Shown here: positions 20,089-33,600 of the stretch, piece by piece | Layout: each line of letters starts with the position of its first letter | Position numbering within the stretch: position 1 is the stretch's first letter | NCBI GenBank assembly: GCA_019914995.1 | Contig: CM034134.1 | Location: 7,572,463 to 7,636,462 of the forward strand | From: Acanthochlamys bracteata | Lineage: Eukaryota; Streptophyta; Magnoliopsida; Pandanales; Velloziaceae | Direction: 5' to 3' | DNA: 64,000 nt | Notes under the pieces: generated by a model | What the model saw: only the letters and a program-made list of their open reading frames with translations | What the model was told of the DNA's origin: nothing | Database searches by the model: none | Program-made: the position numbers and the translations under genes

Positions 20089-23000
20089 ATGAACTCTAAT
20101 TCGAAGTCGAAGCTATGGATTGTTCTCGGGATCAGTGTTGCCGGAGTAGTTCTCATAGCCGCCGCTGAATCTGCTCGCCGCCGCCGCCGTAGAAATCGAC
20201 GGCGGATATCGATTCCTTCTGCTGACTTCGGAGCTTTTATTGAACGGTTCGATCTTGCTCCTGCACCACAACCTCCTCCTCCTGCCGCTAAGCTCCCTCT
20301 CGCCGGACTTACCTTCGCTGTCTCTGATAAGTACGCACGCAGTTTGTTGATTCGTTTCTGTTGTTTAATTTAGTTGATTTTGGTGTTGGGTTTGAATGCT
20401 TGATTTGGTTTCTTTTATTTGGTTTTTAGCTTTTTCAATTTGTTGATGTTGGTTGGAATGATTGATTGTATTGATATTTTTTTTGTTTTAATGTTTTTGG
20501 GGAATGAACTTCTGAATTTTCGTTTTTTTGGTTGATTGGTGTTGGTTGGTCTGATTGATTCGGTCTTTGTTTGAGACTTTTTGAGAAATGGAGCGTGTTT
20601 AAAGTTTTTTTCTGTGTTTTTGCTGAACAATTTTAGTAGCACGGTGCAGTTGCATTACAAATAAGAAGTCGCTTTTTGGTAATATTTTTTATTTTCCTTC
20701 TGTTTGAAGTTTCCTTTTTTACCCATTGGTCATTTTTGTGGGCATAGTACAATTTCATTGTGAAAAAAGAAAGTTTTTTTAGTCAACTAGTTGTTTATTT
20801 TTGTACATGAATGTGCCATTTGTTTAAGGTGTTATCTATATTTTATGTACTGTCTCATTTATGCATTTTTCACTGCTATTGTAGTTTTGAAATTAAGGGA
20901 TATGTAGCTGGATTTGGAAACCCGGACTGGAAGAAGACACATGAGGCTTCAAGCAGGACAGCTTTTGCAGTAACAGTGCTTCGGAAAGCTGGAGCAAGGT
21001 GTGTTGGGCGGACGGTCATGGGTGAGATGGGATTCGGGTCAGTATTAATGATTTGTCATGGTTAATGATATTCTTTTTAAATTCTCAGACACATTGTTTG
21101 CACCTCTTGTATAAATATCTATAGTGAAGAGTCATTGGGCTTATCTATGAAGGTTCATAAAACCAGATACCAATATTATGAGTTACTTGTTTTTTTCAGA
21201 GCTCCATTGTAATGTAATAAAGTCTCATTCAGCTTATACCTTGCCAGTAATAATGGTTACCTGTATATAGAAAAATTTAAAGGGCCTGCTTGGCTGTGAT
21301 CTTGGTTGTTTATAGGAGTTGTTTGAATAGCTGATCAAATTTGTTTCCAACTTGAACTTGGACTTATCTAAAGCAGCGTTGGGAACAAACACTGCCTTTC
21401 CCAATGCTGCATTAGATAGTAGGGGCTTACAATCTCCAAGTTAGGGAAAATTTCATGTAAAGAACTGTCCCTAAACGTCTAAGTTCCTCATTCTGGCAAG
21501 AGTATAAACACTAGTATAGATACCGCAAAAAGCCATTCACTGTTAACTACTGTAGAACTGTCCCAGCTGAAGTCGATCCAGTCTTTTGAACTCACTCATT
21601 TAGGTTTTAATTAAACCCAAGCTGAGGCTTTTGGACCTTGTATGCATTATATTGACTTCAACACTTCTAGAAAGGTGGTTTCATTTGATCAAATTTCATT
21701 GGGATTTTTTCCTTTATTTATCTCATTCCATAGTTCTATTTATTTAGCCTTTAGGTTCAACTATATCACTGATGCTTGGAAAGGCATCAGCTGATGCCAG
21801 ATGATATAGACCATAACCATTTTGATTTTTGAACATCAGATACTTGCTATAGTTATAATTAGGTTATGGGTCATCTTTTAATCCGATTACTTGGAGTTCA
21901 GATATGTTCGTAGCAATGCAAACGAGCTCATTCAGATTTCGCATCTTGTCACTTTGTTCTGTAATGATGGATACATGGTTAATTAAAAGGCATCGTTGAT
22001 GTGGTGGCAATCTAGTATCAGTTTAACATCATTAAATTGTTCGATGTTCTTTATTTTTTGTTTCATGAACTTGATTGCTGCAGCTCTTCAGCATTCAAAA
22101 TTGCTTGAATGTATGTTTAATTCTTGGTTTGTGTCAGTGCAGCTTTACAGGGGAAAACTTGCATTATGGGACTCCATTCAACCCAATCCTGCCATCACAC
22201 ATCCCTGGAGGGTCATCAAGTGGATCTGCTGTAGCTGTTGCTTCTCATCTAGTTGATTTTGCTCTCGGTATGTCATTTCAATCCACTAGCCATAGATGAT
22301 GGAGCTCTCTGCTCTGCCATGCTTAAATAAATTGAGCATTGTTAGTGAGCTATCTTTTACCATTATTGGAGTTCTTTTACAGTTATAGGAGTTCGTATAA
22401 CCCTCATTCTTCAATTAGTAAAATCAGAACATATGATCATGTAAAGTGCTACTCTAATGCTTTAGTCACTGTAAACTATCTGTTTGTTATGACCATTTTC
22501 ACTTGGGATTTCATTTTTGAAGGAATCGACACAGCTGGATGTGTCAGAATCCCAGCATCATTATGTGGAGTTCTTGGCTTTAGACCTTCTCATGGAGTTG
22601 TATCGGCCGTAGGAATCTTGTCAAATTCACAAAGCCTAGAGACTATTGGTATGCAAAATGTTCTCAAAACCATTTTCTTAACCAATGAATTCTCTTTGAA
22701 AAGGTTTTCTCAAGTTGAGGTCCCTTTATTAGTTTGAAGGTCCTATCTTTCTTTCAAACAAGCTTTCTGAAGTTTTTCTCCATGGAACAAATTTGGCATT
22801 TAGGATTTTGTCTTCTTGTTGTTACTATTAATATGTATCTAGTATGAATATCAATAAATTGCTGCGTTGTGTAAAGGTGAACTGAAGCTTAATGTATCCT
22901 CAATGAAAGTGATAGTGTCGAGCTGCAGAGATACCAATACTGCTGCATATGTCTGACTGTCTCCAGTCCTTTCAATGTTGGTCTGAAATAACTTTGACTG

Positions 23001-26000
23001 CGCATGTCTCATCCATTTCGCCTTGTCTTATGGCACCCTTTTAATTTAGTCTGCTTCACTTAAATGAATTGGTTTGTAGTGCTTGTGTATTTTGTTTTTT
23101 TTAACATGCTTCTTTGCGATTTCAATGCTCTGCTGCTGTGCAGGATGGTTTTCAAGTGACCCTTCGATCTTACAGCATGTTGGGAATATACTATTACAAG
23201 CATCACCTGCAATTGCAAGGCGCTCAAAGCGATTTTTCTTTGCTGATGATTGCTTTCAATTTTCAAAACTTCCTAAGGAGAAGTCTATTCATGTCATGAA
23301 AAAGACAATCGAAAAATTGAATGGCTGTGAGTGCCCATGTGCTCATGTCATTACTTCCCTCCTTTGGCTTGAATTGTTCTGCTAATTTATGCTTTATTTA
23401 TACATTCAAGATATGTTTATAATAAGATATTTCTATTGTTTCCTTGTCTTTGCAGATGAACAACCTAAGCATATGAATATTGGTCAGTTTGTTGCTTCAA
23501 ATATTCCAAGTCTTAGATCATTTTATGAAACACTGCCAAAATCAAAACAAGGAATAGCTGCTCTAAAAGCTCTTTCAAAAGTTATGCTATCTCTGCAGAG
23601 GTAATTGGCAGGATGCATATTAGGTGCATGGTTACAAGTAGAAGCAATCTACATTCTGATGCAAAACTAATAATGAGTTCGACTTTGTTATGGAAAAAGA
23701 AGAGCATGAGGACGCACAAATCACAGTCCAATGGAGTTGCACATCTGAAATAAATGAAGATATAATCTTATAGTTGTCAATTAATTATGAATGCCATTTC
23801 TATGATTGTTGGTTCGTTTTATCAAATTGACGAGAATTATGCGGTCAATTATTTTTCACTAAGATGAAGAGATGACCTTTTTTCTAGAATATCACAACAT
23901 CGACAGTAAAGTCTTCTCCTACTATGTCCGGTCGCCCACCATCGTGCTATATTATTGAACAATATACTCTGTCATGCCAATAGGAGATCACGTGTTTTTA
24001 ATAGTTCCCCACCAAGTCTTTGGCTGCCTTTTACCGTCCTTCAAAAAATAACATAGAAAGGAACTTTCAATAACTCGCATTTTCTAACTGGTGCATATCC
24101 AGATCTTTACATTATGTGGCAAAACCACTTGAAATGAGTTCCCACCTTTTTACGTCAATAGGCATCACTGTTATTTTTAACCTTCGACTATATATGATCC
24201 CATCTTTATTGATTGTACAGCTACTCGTCCATCTTATCATTTGCATTTCTGTCGTGCTGATGTTTTGCATGTGTTGTACGTTTACTCCTAATATTTACTT
24301 TGTAGATATTTAATTCCATATAACATTAATGGTTTTATTCAATCTCATAAAACCCCAGAAGCTGTCCTTTTCTTTCCATGCTTGTTCTTTTCTTTCTCGT
24401 TGTTTGGCAAGCTATATCATCTGATGATGTAAGGGGAGCCTCCTCAGGTATGAATTTAAAGAAAACCATGAGGAATGGGTTAACAAGGACAAGCCTAGGA
24501 TGGGTATGAATATCTCATCCCAAGTTCTTGCAGCAGTGAATTCCTCTCATGACGACATTATAAAATCATTGTACAAAACTCGAATAGAACTTCGATCAGC
24601 ATTTAACAATCTTCTAAAGGTACTTTCTTTGTCCTCATATTTTGATAGTACATCCCTTTATTTCAATTAAATAGTTATCCAAATGAAAACCTATAAACTT
24701 TCCTCTGCAGTCCAAAGAAAGCTATACACTCTCAGTGCATTATTCCCGTTTTCTTCTCTTTCATGATTGTTGGATCAAAGCAATATCACTGTCTTCCTCT
24801 TAGTTTTCATAAGCTTTTATTATTTGGATAGATATGAGCAGCTAATGTTTGTTTATTTACATAAGCCTCTTGGGTATGACCTTTGAATTTTATTTTGGTT
24901 TTTGTTTATTTACATGATAGCTTTTCTTGATTTTAGGATGACGGAATTTTGGTTGTTCCAACAACTCCAGAATTCCCATTAAAGCACCAGAAAAAGCTGT
25001 CTCCAGAGTTCGAGGAGCAGCTGTGTATTTTATTGAGTATTGCAGGTGTTTCAGGCTGCTGCCAGGTAGTGAACTATATCCACATTCCAATATATCTGGC
25101 ATCTTTAATCTTCCTTTGGACTTGTAGATTATATGTTCCTGTAAAATGTAGCTAATAATTAGCATGTTTTTGTTTTAAGGCAAGCATTCCACTTGGAATG
25201 CATGAGGGTTATCCTGTTTCAGTTTCTCTGATAGCAGCACATGGAGCTGACAAATTTCTTCTTGATACTGTCTTGGATATGTCTGCTTCTCTTCAAGAAG
25301 AAATCAGCGTTGCGTCCAATTTAAATCCTGCACCAGATGTCAATGGGAGCTTGGAAGTGTCAGAGCTATTGAAAGAAAAGGTACTTCGCTCTCAGTTCTG
25401 GTAAAATCAGTTTTATATGGTGGCCTCATATCATGAAATTCTTGGAGAATCTTGTGGATTTTAAAGTTTCAACAAGTTTAATGATGATGTTATCTGTCTG
25501 CTGGCTGAAGTTTGAAATTACAATACCCATTACAAGTATATCCGTCACAACTACATCACAAGTCTCCCATCTTCGTAGAGAGGGACAAAATAGGAAATTC
25601 CTATCATACAGTCCAAAAATGGACTGTGATGATGCAATTGTGGTACATTTGTGATGGAACTCACTTGTGTGGGTAGCATTTTCCTTATAGAAAAGAGTCT
25701 GTAAGCTAGCTTAAATCAGTTGATACAACAACCAACTTTGTCTTTACTGCAATCTGAAGTATTATTTAGATTAGAATATAGTTCGTTGTAAAATATGAAA
25801 GAGAAAAATCTTATATCCACTTCTAAATGTTGGGATTAAGACTTGTGTAAGAGCAATGGTCGGTTTACTCCCTTGCTTGTTAACTGATCAGTCGTGCCCC
25901 TCCTCCTCCTGCGACACTCCCTTGTGTCCTCTGGGTATGCCAGGGGTCCATTCCAGCCGAAAGTCAGCAAGAGGTTCTAAGGGCTGTTTCTGTTGTTGTT

Positions 26001-27372
26001 TGGCAATAGATGCAGCCAGAATTGATTTGCTCTTGCTGGTCCTAACACGTTCATCAAAGTCTTAATATACAGCTAAAGTACCTTCAATGTGTATAAGCTT
26101 TTGTCACTGAGTTCATTAGCCCTTGTGCAGGGGAATGCTGCATTCAAGGGAAGACAATGGAACAAAGCTGTCAACTTTTACTCTGAAGCTATAAACATAA
26201 ATGATACGAATGCTACTTATTACTGTAATAGAGCAGCTGCTTACTTGGAGCTTGGTTGGTGAGTAGGTATTTTGAAATAATGTTATCAGGCCTTCTTGCT
26301 GTAGGGGGTTTTGATAGATATCTGCCTTTTGTCAGCTTCCGACAGGCTGAAGCGGACTGCAACCAAGCGATATCTTTAGACAAAAAGGTAAGAGAGTCTG
26401 AAAGACACCATGTTTTACAATCTTCGTTATGCCCAATCAATTGGTAGTTGAGTCAATCATACAGCAAGGAAGTTAGCATTTACATTGAAATAATTGGTAT
26501 AAGAGAATCAAATATTCGATTATTTAGCTTGATCATATGTCCTTTCTTTATCAGAATGTGAAAGCTTACTTACGACGAGGAACGGCAAGGGAGATGCTTC
26601 TGTCTTACAAAGAAGCTATTCAAGGTAACTAAAGTTTTAAGAATTGGATTTCCAGGTGATGTGATTCCTGATTGTATAGGGAGAAATCATTTTTGGTATT
26701 TCCTTTGTTAGTTTTGATGTTAGAAGTCAATATAGTTTAGTCAGTTGTATATAAGGACTATTATATGAGGAATACTGTTCCTGCATGCTTGTTCCTAGGT
26801 TAGAAGCACAAGTTTTATGGTCTTGCACCTGTGAGTTTGCACATTTCAGGTGTTAATGCCTGGCCTATCTTTGCCATGAAAACATATAAGAAAATATGTT
26901 GAATAATTAAGTGATTCAACTGATATTCTTTATGGCAACACGTACGAGGTATGTTTAAGAGAACCTGATCAGTGCCTTCTTCTTACTTGACTAATGGAAC
27001 TTAGTACCCCTACCATTGCGGCTTGCAGTTTTTACTAGTCCTTCCGTCACATTCTCTCTGTTTTCTTGTGTTCATATATCATGTATCTGTAACACAAAAT
27101 TTACCTAATAGCTTCGTCCTAATTCCTAACTCTTGAATCGTAAGTTTGTTACGATCATATTTCTGAGCTTGCAATTCTATGTTGAACAACTATGTGTTTC
27201 TTTCTCTTGATTTTGGTAATCCAATTGAGAGGCCCAGATGTGCACACTAATTCTAGTGTTTGTTATCTCCTATTTTGTCAACTGTGCAGATTTCAAGCAC
27301 GCGTTAGCTTTGGAACCACAAAATAAGGCCGCTCTAGCAGCAGAAAAAAGGCTAAGGAAACTGATGACCTGA
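20089..27372 (+). CDS. OM64: Outer envelope protein 64, mitochondrial (OM64/Toc64 family)
   Basis: Outer-membrane preprotein receptor; its cytosolic TPR domain docks Hsp70/Hsp90-bound precursors. Thirteen exons keep frame throughout: 20089-20330, 20885-21037, 22143-22267, 22523-22648, 23144-23326, 23456-23600, 24448-24619, 24937-25065, 25180-25380, 26131-26258, 26336-26387, 26555-26624, 27290-27372, giving 602 residues, the family's usual size. Residues about 9-26 form the N-terminal anchor, followed by an Arg-rich stretch (30-39). An amidase-signature domain runs about 70-470: the cis-Ser loop GGSSSGSA (154-161) is kept, but the catalytic Lys is replaced (AVSD, Ser79) and the nucleophile Ser position is Cys180 (DTAGCVR), so it is probably inactive. 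Three TPRs occupy about 488-601 (EKGNAAFKG..., NRAAAYLE..., [10 protein letters not shown]...), with Lys/Asn/Arg clamp-type residues. A mitochondrial rather than plastid location is inferred from overall resemblance to OM64. Confidence 0.93.
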
Positions 27373-28097
27373 TCTTCTCACAATGAAAACCTGTCAAAAT
27401 TTTGTTTGAGAAGCGAAAAAGTTTTGGCACAGGATTCACTCCATTCATGGACATTGAAGTATTCTCGTCCTACCTACGTAGAATCGTGAAAAATCCTTTT
27501 CAATGAGTTATATGTATAGCATGGACTCGATGTATTTTCTCATTATTCATAATTTGCAAATAAGTAAGAAAGCACACGTCACTGGCAATGAATGTCGATA
27601 GTTCTGCATATATAACCTTCTTTCCTGTTTGTATATCTAATGTTATGTGTATAAACTATGCTCTGTGGACGTGTAGATTTTTGGGCAATACTGGTTTTAC
27701 TTTGTGCTCATGATTTTTTTTTTTCTTGGTGATCTTTGAGCAAATTCATTCGTTAATGTGGATGTCAAGCGTAATTTAATGGTGGAATATACTGAGGCAT
27801 GAATACGAAGAGCTTTTCGTCTGTTTATTTGGATATAATGTGAATATTTTGCACTTCTTCCAAGGAATTGATTGTCATTTCTCTACTTACCATTTACCAT
27901 CTTAAACATGTAGAAGCAATTATGTCGTTGACAGTTGGAATGTTATCATGCTGGTTGGAATGTGCCCATATCGCTTGTTTGTTAAGTTGGATGGTTGTTT
28001 ATAAAAGTGAGTTTGGTGGCATTTGAGCTAGCTTTTGGTTGAATTCTATTCAAGGCTCATCTAACAAAAAGGACATGGTTGGTGCTTCGTAACTCAG
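27373..28097. other. Downstream region of OM64, no gene
   Basis: 3' UTR and intergenic sequence; no credible frame on either strand. Confidence 0.5.
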
Positions 28098-28775
28098 TTA
28101 CATGTCCTATGTGATCTTGCTTGTGTTGTTTTCCTCTGTTCATCGTTCACTTGCAGTTGTAGATACCTTGATTGTTGTGTGTTTCTCATTTCCTAGTAAG
28201 TTCATTGAGCTCATATATATCCAATGATTCATCGCAGTGAGATTGTTAATTTAATTGGTAAAATCAGTTAAAAATCGAAACTTCACTGCAACTTTACAGA
28301 TTTTGCAAAATATAAAAATTTTCCCTAAAATAAAGAGAGTTTTTATGTAAATTTTCAAAAGATTTTTATATACTGATTTTCTGTAAAATGCGGAGACGCT
28401 TCTATAGAATCTAAATAGATTTCTGTAAAATTTTTAAAAGTATATCTATGAAAGATTTTAATAGCATATAAAAAATTTATTGGTACGTAAAATTTTAGGA
28501 ATTCAATTTAAACTTATGATTTTGTGATTATACTAAAAAAGAACTATCGTATTTAAAATTTTGATTTTACTATCTTATTAGAATCACTTAGGTACGAGTA
28601 AGACATGCATGTTGTTACATGTCCTATGTGATCTTGCTTGTCTTGTTTTTCTCTATACATCGTTCCTTTGCAGTTGGTTCATTAATTTAAAGGGACTATG
28701 GAGATACCTTGATTGTTGTACCTTTCTCATTCTAATAATAAGTCCATTGAGCTCATATACGTTCAATGATATCAT
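28098..28775. repeat. Direct duplication flanking an AT-rich insertion
   Basis: The phrase ttacatgtcctatgtgatct occurs at 28098 and at 28615, 517 bases apart, and each is followed by matching sequence over about 150 bases (cttgcttgt, catcgttc, tttgcagtt, gataccttgattgttgt, ttgagctcatata). Between the copies (about 28250-28600) lies an AT-rich segment with aaaatcagttaaaaatcg and tttctgtaaaatg phrases; a similar segment occurs in inverted orientation near 62800-63080. The layout suggests a tandem duplication interrupted by a repeat insertion. Confidence 0.6.
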
Positions 28776-28954
28776 CAATAGCTCCATATTTAAGGCCTAT
28801 TTATTTTTTCCGATAAAATACCATTTTCTTTTACTTTTTTAATTTATTTTCATAAATTTATTTCGTAACAACTTAATTTTTACATATTTTTTGTAAGCTC
28901 ATTTTTAAACAAATAACAACGTTCTTATCCGGTAGATAAATTTGCATTCATGGG

Positions 28955-29351
28955 TAGAGGTGCAAATATCGGTCCGATCTAATCGGGCCAAATGGATTGA
29001 CGAGGTTAGCCTGACCAACTTTATTATTCGGGCCGGGTCAGCATGGTTTTATTTATTTTGTGATCAAATCCGATCCATTTATTAAATATATTTTATTTTA
29101 TATAATAAATAATTAATAAAAATTAAAAAATAAAATTATTAAATTTTAAGTTTTTAGTATTTAAAATATGTTTTATTATTTAAAAAATATTTTTTAAAAA
29201 ATTGATCTAGTCAATATTAATCAGATCAACGTATATAGTGACCAGAAAGGAGGGCCGATAATGTTGGCCCGATCTTATTACTATTCACGAACCGGCCGAA
29301 CAAATTTCGGATCATTGCCGGCCCAATTTTCGGCCTGAATTTACATCTCTA
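28955..29351. mobile_element. hAT-like MITE
   Basis: Left end TAGAGGTGCAAATATCGG and the reverse complement of the right end TAGAGATGTAAATTCAGG match as terminal inverted repeats; length 397 bases. The flanking octamers are ttcatggg (28947-28954) and tttataga (29352-29359), which differ at three positions, all transitions, as expected for a decayed 8-bp target duplication. The inside has inverted ccgatct/cggatcatt phrases and no reading frame. Confidence 0.65.
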
Positions 29352-29486
29352 TTTATAGATAAACTAGGTTTGTTCTATTTTATATCACAATTATGTATGT
29401 AATTTTTTAAATGCATTAGAGTTGGAGTCTAAGATTAGAGTTAATGGTTTCAATAAGGAGCCATGACTGTATAGTATAGTAACGGT

Positions 29487-30209
29487 AAAGATGGCAATTG
29501 GATTCCTGAATCAATTCGGATTGACCCATATAATAATCGGGTCAAAATTGTTCAATTTTAATCCGATCTATTTATTTATATGGATTAAAATTGTCAATCC
29601 TAATTTAACCTATTTAATAACCGAGTCAAATTCGTATCGACTCATTAATAATTAAAATAAAATTATAAATATATAAAAATTATTAAAAATATAGATATTA
29701 ATTTGTTAAAATCTATAAATTAAGTAAAAAATTAGTTAAGTTAGAATAATTTAAGAAATATATATATATATATATATACAAATTAAATTCAAAATTTATG
29801 CTATTATATTTAATTATTAAGTAATATATATTAGATAAATAATTATACGAATTAAATAGGTTAATTTCGGTCGAATCCGATTTAAATTCGTTGATTTTTT
29901 GAATCAACTTTGGAACGATTGAAACTTGTCTAAAATTTAGAGTGCTTTCTTTTATACTCAGAAATTACTTCTTTTCTATTAAAAAATCACTTTTAACTCA
30001 CTTTCATTATAAAAAATATAAGAAATTATTTCTAACACATTTTTCAAACACATCACTTTTAATAATACTACTTCTAATAACTTATTTTTAAAAATTTATT
30101 TTTAAAAAATTTACCTTCAAAGCTAAAAAACCATATTCTTAATTCAAATTTAATTTTTTCGGATCGATTTTAAATCAAATTTACGAATCGGATAAAAAAT
30201 TGCCGACGG
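29487..30209. mobile_element. hAT-like MITE, larger copy with an inner repeat
   Basis: The 10-base string TAGTAACGGT occurs on both sides (29477-29486 and 30210-30219), enclosing ends aaagatggcaatt and aattgccgacgg that are imperfect inverted repeats. The inside contains the family's gattgac/cgaatccg phrases and, at about 29930-30120, a segment of a different AT-rich repeat with several cactttt phrases, which looks like a nested insertion. An (AT)n run is at 29759-29779. The minus-strand frame at 29713-29907 is low-complexity. Confidence 0.6.
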
Positions 30210-30611
30210 TAGTAACGGTGCCGGATCTTACGACAAACACTAGTTACTGGACTCATCTTGCACAAAAGTAAACATCGAGCTTTCTAATCCCTAACACGCT
30301 CGTGCTCCGCATGCTTTACACATGTTGGTAAAAACACCACGTAGACAAAAGGCCAGCCAGGTCAGCGGTTTTTACGGGACACGTTTTCATCCCCTGCCCA
30401 AACCCCCTATTCAACCACGTCGTTATAATATGAAGGGCCCCACTTTAACCTCACTGATCTCATTGTCCTGAACTCCTGATCTAGCGAATAGTGCAATTAG
30501 CGGACTAACATTGCAAAACGAATCTCACTTACCCCGACAGCTTTTTTAACGCAATGGAATGGAATCACTGTAACAATCTACACCTGTCTTTAAAATCCTC
30601 TCCAGAAAACA

Positions 30612-33600
30612 ATGAGATCGACGCCGGATATCGCCGGAATATTCCTATATAAAAATATCGGCATCAGTAATAGAAGCAGCAGCAGCAGTAGTAACAGTAG
30701 TTGGTGGGATGACGTCAACAGTTCGCCGGAATGGCAACGGGGGATCTTCTTCGCTCTCTGCGCCGCTTACTCCGCAGTCGCTCTTCTCGCTCTCGTCTGT
30801 TTCCTTGTCTTCTCTTAACTTCTTTTTATTTTATTTTATTTTATTCACTTGAATCTAGTTATAGACAACGGAGCACAATCACTGTTACTAATTGGTTGAA
30901 ATTTTTGAATATGTTTGTTTGGTTTGTTTGATAATATATGTATAGAAGACTCGAGATAAGAGTGATTGTGTATTGTTGCGTTATTTTCTTGTTTAGTTGC
31001 TACAAATTGGTTTGATAGTTTTTAAAATGTTTTTGTTTGATGTGGTTTAATAACAGGTATAGCTATATGAATCAAGATAAGACTGATTGTGTATTGTGGT
31101 GTTATTTTCTATTTTAGTTGCAATGATTGGTTGAAATTCTTGAATATGTATATATATTTTTGTTTGTGTGTGTGGTTTCTAGCTTATAAGAATCCAGATT
31201 AGAGTGGTTATTGATTGTGGTGTTGTTTCTTGTTTAGTTGTTAGAGATCTTTGAGTATGTTTGTTTGGTGGGTTTGATGGCAGGTACAATTTATACGAAT
31301 CCAACTTAGAGTGCCAGAGTATGGATGGACCACACAGAAGCTTTTCCATTTGTTGAATTTCGTTGTCAATGGGTGTGAGTGAAAGTTCAGTTGTATCTGA
31401 AATGTTATTGAGATCTTTTGATGGTTTAAAATTTCTTGAATTGATTCCTGTCTTGTAATCTTGACAGTGAGAGCAATACTTTTCGGTTTCTACCGTACGT
31501 TTTTCCTTCTCCAACCCAAAGTGAGTAGTTCTGTGGCTTCATCTGCTATCTTTTATTGCAAGCGTGATACTGAACTCAATCGCTGTGAAAATCTGTAGTC
31601 TTTTTAGTTGTAATTGAAATTATTGAATCATAACTTTAATGGTTGTTTGTCATGTTTGTCCAATTTATACATTTTAGGACATCATATTTGGCTAGAAGGA
31701 AGCTGCTTGATTCCAAGTTTTCTCTAAGCTCCTTTTTCTATATAGTGCCTCTGTGTTGAACTCTGTTGTATAGGTTGATCTCCTTCTTCAAAAAGAGCAT
31801 TGGTTAATTAACACTCTATTTAGTTCCATGTACTTCTATAATGTTCCGTATGGAGTTATACAAATTTCATCATTCAGGCACTCAAATTTCTACTGCTGGA
31901 AGTTCCTGGACTGTTGTTCTTCTCAACTTACACCTTGCTGGTGTTGTTCTGGGCAGAGATTTATCATCAGGTGCCTTTGGTTTCACTTTCAGTCTATGTT
32001 ATGAGTCGTCAAACTTAGATAACTCTAGTTCTCCCAGCAGGCTAGAAGTCTTCCATCCAATAATCTCAGACCTGCATATTTAATTGTCAATGGTGCGGTG
32101 TATGTTATACAGGTATGAACTTCTATGTATGATTTATATTTGGTTACAGTGTTTTTATTGAATCTGAGTTTTTATTGGACCTCGCTTGCAGATATGCATA
32201 TGGATATATATGGGAGTAAGCCCTAACCCTGTTGCTGTGGAAGTTGCTAAACTCTTCTTTGCAGGTATGCGAAAGAAATTCTTTTGGCTTATCTGTTATG
32301 GGGATTGCTAACTTGGCACAGTAGTTGTCAGCGTGGAAAATGGATTCATAAGCCACCGGAGAGTGCCATAATAAAATGGATAAAATACGTGGAAAAATTG
32401 TCGTTTGGAGGAAGAGATGAATTGACAAATGTACTTATATTTTAAAACTTTTCTTGCAGTTGTTTCATTCTGCACTGCTTTGGGGTTCCTGATATATGGT
32501 GTAAGGTAGGTCTTGAATTTCACTAAAAGTAATGTTCTTCCTTCTTATTGATGTTAGCGTAACTAGAATTCTCTTTAGTCATTCGATTCAACATTTTGTG
32601 AAGATTGTTCTCCATGCTGAGGCACTTTCCAATCGAATCCAAAGGTCGTCAAAAGAAGCTGAATGAGGTATATTGAGAATTTCCTTATCATTTTTAAGTT
32701 GTAGTTGGTACATGGCTTGCAATTTACCTTGCAAATTGAAGTTATGTTATATTACTTATTCCTTTTTGTTCCCCATGTTTTGCTTTCATTGTGTTATATT
32801 GTCAAAGGAAGGAAACAAAGTGACATAATGACCTAACTAGAGCTCATCTCAAGTTCACCGTGCCATTAAAGTTAATAGTAAGCATATGCCCAGTAGTTCC
32901 TACTAGTTTGTTACAATCAGTTCAATGTTTTTAAATGTTCAACTGAAGCAGATCCCCAAATCAAATCACACAAATAAAGCATGTGGAACTGGTAAGGCAA
33001 TTCTTTTGAGTTTGTAATTTTATAAGACAAAACTGGTTAATCTTTTTAGTCAGTCAAAAAATTTTACTACGAGCTACCATGTGTTCACCGTTTTCAATTT
33101 TTTCTTTATAAACCATATTCCTTAAGTTGACTTTTCAGAAAGCATGGTATCTCCAATACTAGGCTTGACTGCTATCATTACAAGACGTCTTGCTATATAG
33201 GAAGGGAAAACATAGAAAAGACTCAAAAAGTGTCAATTGAGGATGAAGACCTATAGAATAGAGGAATCGATGAAAGCAGCTACTACTTCTTTATTATATC
33301 GCTGCTGTTCAGATACAACGATTATCTATATAGAACAAGATCAACATACATATTTCAAAGACAGTTTCAAATACGAAGTGATTTCAGATTGAGCCACAGT
33401 TTCCATCAAAATTAGAATCATAGCAAAAATAATTACACATCAAGACTTGGATCAAATTTACAACGAAGGACTTTGAACACATTAAAAAGTGCTACCAGAG
33501 ACTTTCAAAATTGAGTTCAACATTTGAAGTTCAATTTACATTCAAAGTCACTGATGATATGATAACGAATTATTATACATGATATATCCACTATCATGGT

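Noticed and set aside
22339..22737. 132-codon frame considered as a separate gene
   Set aside because: It is OM64 exon 4 plus flanking intron read through; the amidase block makes sense only when spliced.
31841..32083. 80-codon frame in the TOM1 region
   Set aside because: It covers exon 4 in the wrong frame; the right frame gives [12 protein letters not shown] and joins exon 5 cleanly.
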